A stretch of DNA of 64,000 nt from Anthostomella pinea (taxonomy: Eukaryota > Ascomycota > Sordariomycetes > Xylariales > Xylariaceae), in NCBI GenBank assembly GCA_963556695.1, contig CAUWAG010000008.1:806001-870000 (forward strand), read 5' to 3'. A model generated the notes under the pieces. That model made no database searches. It saw only the letters and a list, made by a program, of their open reading frames with translations, and was not told where the DNA came from. This document shows, piece after piece, positions 59,801 through 64,000 of the stretch. The translations under genes were made by a program, and so were the position numbers. Each line of letters opens with the position of its first letter. Positions within the stretch are counted from its first letter, which is position 1.

Positions 59801-62800
59801 GATGCGTTAGCGACAGAGCCCCTCGACGTCTTCCTCGCAGCTATTCTTGAGTCGTTCAGAAAAGTGTTCCCTGATAGGAACTGCGCCACAGTTCATAACG
59901 AAGGTCATGGCCGAGAATCTTTTGATGCGAAACAAGACCTCTCGTAAGTTCGTCCCTTAGCCAACGCTCCATGCTTCAGATGTCTTCTGCGCATGTTTTA
60001 CTAACTCTTAATAGCCGTACTGTCGGTTGGTTCACCACGTTGACTCCCATCCACCTTCCCGTCTCCTCGGAAGACAGCACGGACATCGCCAGCACCATTC
60101 GATGGGTCAAGGACCTCCGTGAACGGATTCCCGGCAAAGGAAGACCTTACTTTGCGTACCGACTTTCTGGGGAAGCATCGCAGGAGTTCTCCAGCCACTG
60201 GCCTGCCGAAGTGACCTTCAACTACCTCGGTCGCATGCAAGCTCTAGAGCGCAAAGACGCCTTACTCCAGAGACTCGATGGCGTCAATACCTCCGACATT
60301 GGCGATGACGTTCCTCGTCTTGCGCTCTTTGAGATCACGGCTGTTGTGGCTCAAGGCACTATTAATCTGTCGTTCTGCTACAATCGGCATATGAAACGTC
60401 AAACAGAGATCAAGCAATGGATCGGGGAGTGTCGCCAGACTCTCGTCGACGCGGTGGATCGACTCCTTCAGGCACGGCCTGAGCCTAGCCTGAGCGACTT
60501 CAACCTGCTGCCACTCTCGTACAACGGGTTGTCAAAGCTCTCGGCTGTACTGCCATCTGGTAATAACGTTGCCGATATCGAGGACATCTATCCGACTTCG
60601 CCGATGCAGCAAGGCCTGCTTCTGTCCCAGATGAGGTCCCCCGAGCTGTATGCGTACCGATGCAGTTTCGAGGTCTGCGCGGCCGAGCCTGGCTCATCTG
60701 TCAACCCCAGGAAGCTCGCGGAAGCCTGGCAAAACGTCGTTCACCGGCATCCAGCGTTGCGTACTGCCTTTATAGAGAGCCTCTCTGAGAGGGGTCGCAT
60801 GGACCAGATAGTCTTCAAGGAGAGGTCTGGACAAGTTGTATGGATGGCAGACTGCGATGGTGAGGACATGGCTCGTTTCTTGCGCGAGCAGCCTGCAATT
60901 GACTATCGCGAGTTTGGTGCGCCTCACCGCTTTACTGTATGCAAGACCAAGGCAGGCAGGGTATGGGTGCAGCTCGACATGTCACATACAATCTGTGACG
61001 GCGGCTCAATCCCGAATCTCCTCAATGACCTTTCGCGCGCCTACGGAGGGAAGCTTTCTCGGTCCGACGCTGGACCACTATTCAGCGAGTTCATTGCGCA
61101 CATCCTCTCAAGCTCTCGGGAAAGCGACATCAACTATTGGAAAACTTTCCTCCAAGGTGCTGAGCCTTGTATCCTTCCTGCGTTGAATGACGGGAAGCCT
61201 GGTGCGCGTGAGGCTGTTTCGTTCGAAGCTCACATTGCGGAGACTGCCAGCATCCGAGCCTTCTGCAAGGCCAACGGCGTAACGTTGTCGAACGTGTTGC
61301 AACTGACATGGGCGCTGGTGCTGCACTATTATGTCGGTACCTCGGATATCTCGTTTGGCGTCGTCGCCTCCGGCCGCGATATCCCCGTCAAGAACATCGA
61401 GGAGGCGGTGGGATGCCTCGTCAACATGCTAATCTATCGACTTAACTTCTCAGACGAAACGCCGGTACACCAACTCCTTGCATCAGTGCAAAATAATTCG
61501 ATGAATGCCCGAGACTACCAAGGCTCTTCGCTTGCGGATGTTCAGCACGAATTGCAGCTGCCGAGTCTCTTCAACACCGTCTTCACTTTTCAGCGACGAC
61601 ACATCTCCCGTGGCTCCGAAGATACGGCGCTTCTCTTTGAAAATATTGAGGCAGCGGACCCCAGCGAGTACGACCTTACTCTCAACGTCAGTGACGAAAG
61701 CCCCGCCGGGATCACAATCGACTTTGGCTACTGGAGAGATAAGATGTGCGACGCGCAGGTGCATAACCTAGCCGATACATTCGAAAAGATCCTCATCAAT
61801 CTCACTTCCATCGCCGATTCGAAAGCTACTGTTGGCGATATGGATATTCTTCCGATGGGCAGCCTCGAGCAGATCCGGGTATGGAATGCGAACCTCCCTC
61901 CACCTGTCCGTCGTTGCGTACACGACATCGTCTCCGAGCAAGCGCTCCTTAGACCTCCATTCGCCAAGGCCGTTGAAGGCTGGGACGGTACATTTACTTA
62001 CCAGGAGTTCGATGCAATCACCAACTCGCTGGCCATCCACCTCCAGACCCTGGGAGTTGGTACTGGGACGTTTGTGCCAGTCCTCTTTGAGAAATCTTCA
62101 TGGGCTATCATGAGCATGCTAGCTATCATGAAGGCTGGGGCAGTATACGTGCCACTCGATCCCAGACACCCTCCCACCCGATTGCGCCAACTGGTCTGCG
62201 ATGTTGGGGCCAAGGTCGTTGTGTGTTCGAGGAGCCATCAATCACTTGCTAGCCAAGTTGCGACGACAGCATTCACCGTGGATAAGAGGGCTATGGAATC
62301 GATCCCGACCAGAGGACAGAGACCGAAGTCCGATGTCACTCCGGACCACGGGTGCTACTGTCTCTTCACATCAGGCACGACTGGTACGCCCAAGGGGACC
62401 ATCGTTTCGCATCAGGCCTTTTGCACAAGTGCTGCAGCTTTTACCCCCGTTTTGCATATGGACAGCACCACGCGGACGTTCCAGTTCGCGAGTTACACCT
62501 TGTAAGTAGCCATGTGCACTACAGTCGGCTAGCTCGGTGATTTGTGCTAACCTTGTTTCTGCTTGTAGTGATGCCAGCTGTGTGGAGATACTGGCTGCAC
62601 TGACGGTTGGTGGTACGGTCTGCGTGCCGACTGAAGATGAGAGGATGAGCGATCTCTGTGGCAGCATTAGCAGGTTCGGGGCGACTTGGGCGCTTCTCAC
62701 CCCCTCTGTGCTTGGCAGCATCAAGCCAGAGTGGGTGCCGGGCTTGAAAACACTTGTTGTGGGTGGTGAAGCAACTACACCCTCGGTGCTGACGGCCTGG

Positions 62801-64000
62801 GCTTCCAAGATCTGCTTCGTGGAAGCGTAAGTGCCTGTACCATCCGCTTGAAGGACTTGACGCTAACAGATTCCCAGTTACGGTCCAACGGAGACCGCTA
62901 TCATATGCGCTACCTGCGCAAAGTCGACACTGGAGAAAAAGGTTGTTGATGCTGATCCTGGTATGTAACTCCCTGGTCCTGACTGAGCTCCCGGCATAGC
63001 ATGCGTCAGTGTTGCTGTAGTCGTGGATGTTGAGGACAAAATGCTGTGGCACTACAATACCCTAGAAATGCTTTGCTGACTCTCGAACCCTTTCAAGGTA
63101 CCATTGGCATGGCGACTGGTTGTCGAACCTGGGTTGTACATCCTAGAAACCACGACAAGTTGATGCCCGTCGGTGGCATCGGCGAACTCGTCGCGGAAGG
63201 CCATATTGTCGCCGCTGGCTATCTTGGAGATGAAGTCAAGACCGCCAAGGCGTTCATCGAGAAACCTGCTTGGGCATCGGCTTTGTCTTCGATTGACAAT
63301 ACCTTCTCCACTGTCCGAATGTACAAGACAGGGGACCTTGTTCGATACAACAGTGACGGATCTCTCACATACGTCTCCCGGAAAGACACGCAGATCAAGC
63401 TCAACGGGCAACGTATCGAGCTGGGAGAGATCGAGTTCCACGTCAAGAGCAGTTTCCCCGAGGGCGTGCAATCAGCCGTCGAGCTTGTTGCGCCTATGGG
63501 CCGTTCTGCCAAAGCGCTCGCTGTTTTCTTTTGTGCTGAGGGTCTCCAGCGAGGAGTGCCCGCTGATGCTTTGCTGCCAACGTCCACTGATCTCCCGGCT
63601 GCAGATGATGTTCTCCTCATGGACAGTCTGCTCCGAGACATGTGCAAGGCAATGGAGAACGCAGTTGCCGGTGTACTGCCTTCGTACATGATCCCCTCCA
63701 TCTTCATCCCGGTCTCGAAGATGCCCTGGACGGCTGCTGGCAAGCTTGACCGAAATCGCCTCAAGAACCTCGTCCAGAATATGAACAAGGAAGCAATTTC
63801 GACGTACCGCTTATCCAGTGCTTCCAACATGCGGAAGCCGACCAATGAAACGGAGAAGAAGCTACAGAAACTCGTTTGCTCCGTCCTCAACCTTCCGCTC
63901 TCCTCTGTGGGCGTCGACGACAGCTTTGTAAGACTCGGTGGTGATTCTATTGGCGCGATGAAGCTTGTGACCGCAGCGCATGCGGATCATTTGGACCTCT
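47191..64000 (+). CDS. Multimodular non-ribosomal peptide synthetase (3' end outside the window)
   Basis: Twenty-four exons close in frame to the window end, giving at least 4,994 aa: 47191-47649, 47711-48176, 48405-48619, 48706-48851, 48909-48983, 49039-49588, 49643-49911, 49975-50302, 50422-50748, 50844-51435, 51495-51685, 51734-52521, 52587-52660, 52712-53316, 53366-54059, 54163-54718, 54781-57010, 57123-57957, 58019-58370, 58444-59943, 60015-62501, 62569-62826, 62878-62960, 63098 onward. Approximate domains: C-domain remnant 1-220, A1 230-760, T1 770-840, E1 855-1288, C2 1325-1760, A2 1770-2290, T2 2300-2370, C3 2415-2850, A3 2855-3370, T3 3380-3450, E3 3474-3912, C4 3937-4372, A4 4384-4914, T4 4930 onward. 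All T domains have LGGDS. E domains show HHLVVDLVSW and HHLIIDVVSW. C motifs are SHAISDG, HHAVYDG and SHTICDG. Expected product: a D,L,D,L peptide of at least four residues; release domain unseen. Confidence 0.95.
50480..51980 (+). other. NRPS epimerization domain E1
   Basis: The domain opens with PFDLTPIQRYWF, has the active-site motif HHLVVDLVSWRLI, then EGHGRE, and ends with RPYFARRW and FNYLGQYQ. These are the E-type versions of the condensation-fold motifs. It follows T1, so the module 1 residue should be passed on in D-form. Confidence 0.85.
59100..60500 (+). other. NRPS epimerization domain after module 3
   Basis: The domain opens with PFDLTPIQRVFF, has HHLIIDVVSWGII, EGHGRE, GRPYFAYRL and FNYLGR in the order of E domains. 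It follows T3 and precedes a condensation domain, so residue 3 should be D. Confidence 0.85.

Overview
The window is nuclear DNA from a filamentous ascomycete, most likely Sordariomycetes-like. Genes are split by short GT-AG introns (about 45-170 nt) with CTAAC/CTGAC branch points. Families include a Zn2Cys6 regulator, an ACS-type MFS carrier, a large NRPS and a eukaryotic RdRP. Selfish DNA carries nonsense changes of the kind left by repeat-induced point mutation (RIP).

Layout. At 0-5 kb there is a 3' gene end (+), a zinc NADP-type alcohol dehydrogenase (+, 1084-2361) and a family III CoA-transferase (-, 2944-4787). The stretch 5-11.5 kb is gene-poor: a RING-finger gene with a repeat-linked frameshift (-), relics of a C6 regulator and a sugar transporter, and a tRNA-like gene with an intervening sequence. 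At 11.5-24 kb are a Gfo/Idh/MocA oxidoreductase (+), an atypical protein kinase (-), the RIO1 kinase (-), a GH20 hexosaminidase (+), a LITAF-type zinc-ribbon protein (+), an aldo-keto reductase relic (-) and an eight-cysteine hydrophobin-like secreted protein (-). At 24.7-27.4 kb an F-box/ankyrin gene (-) is split inside its F-box by a 1.42-kb decayed Tc1 element. At 28.4-33 kb is an RNA-dependent RNA polymerase (-), the quelling/RNAi class of enzyme.

The right part looks like the edge of a secondary-metabolite cluster: a Zn2Cys6 regulator (+, 34220-36916), an MFS carrier (-, 37283-39151), a full-length ABCC exporter (-, 39888-45148) and, divergent from it, a giant NRPS (+, 47191 to beyond 64000). 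The visible NRPS order is C-remnant/A-T-E / C-A-T / C-A-T-E / C-A-T, interrupted by 23 introns. The epimerases predict D-residues at positions 1 and 3. The likely roles are regulator for control, NRPS for synthesis, and ABC/MFS proteins for transport or self-protection; this division of labour is inferred from proximity.

Non-coding structures of note are a perfect 118-bp inverted repeat in the ABC/NRPS intergenic region, a 194-bp TA-flanked MITE between the MFS and ABC genes, and a diverged tandem duplication upstream of the NRPS. Exon joins given below were worked out by hand from splice consensus and phase. The multi-exon models for the kinase, regulator, MFS, ABC and NRPS genes close in frame at every junction.
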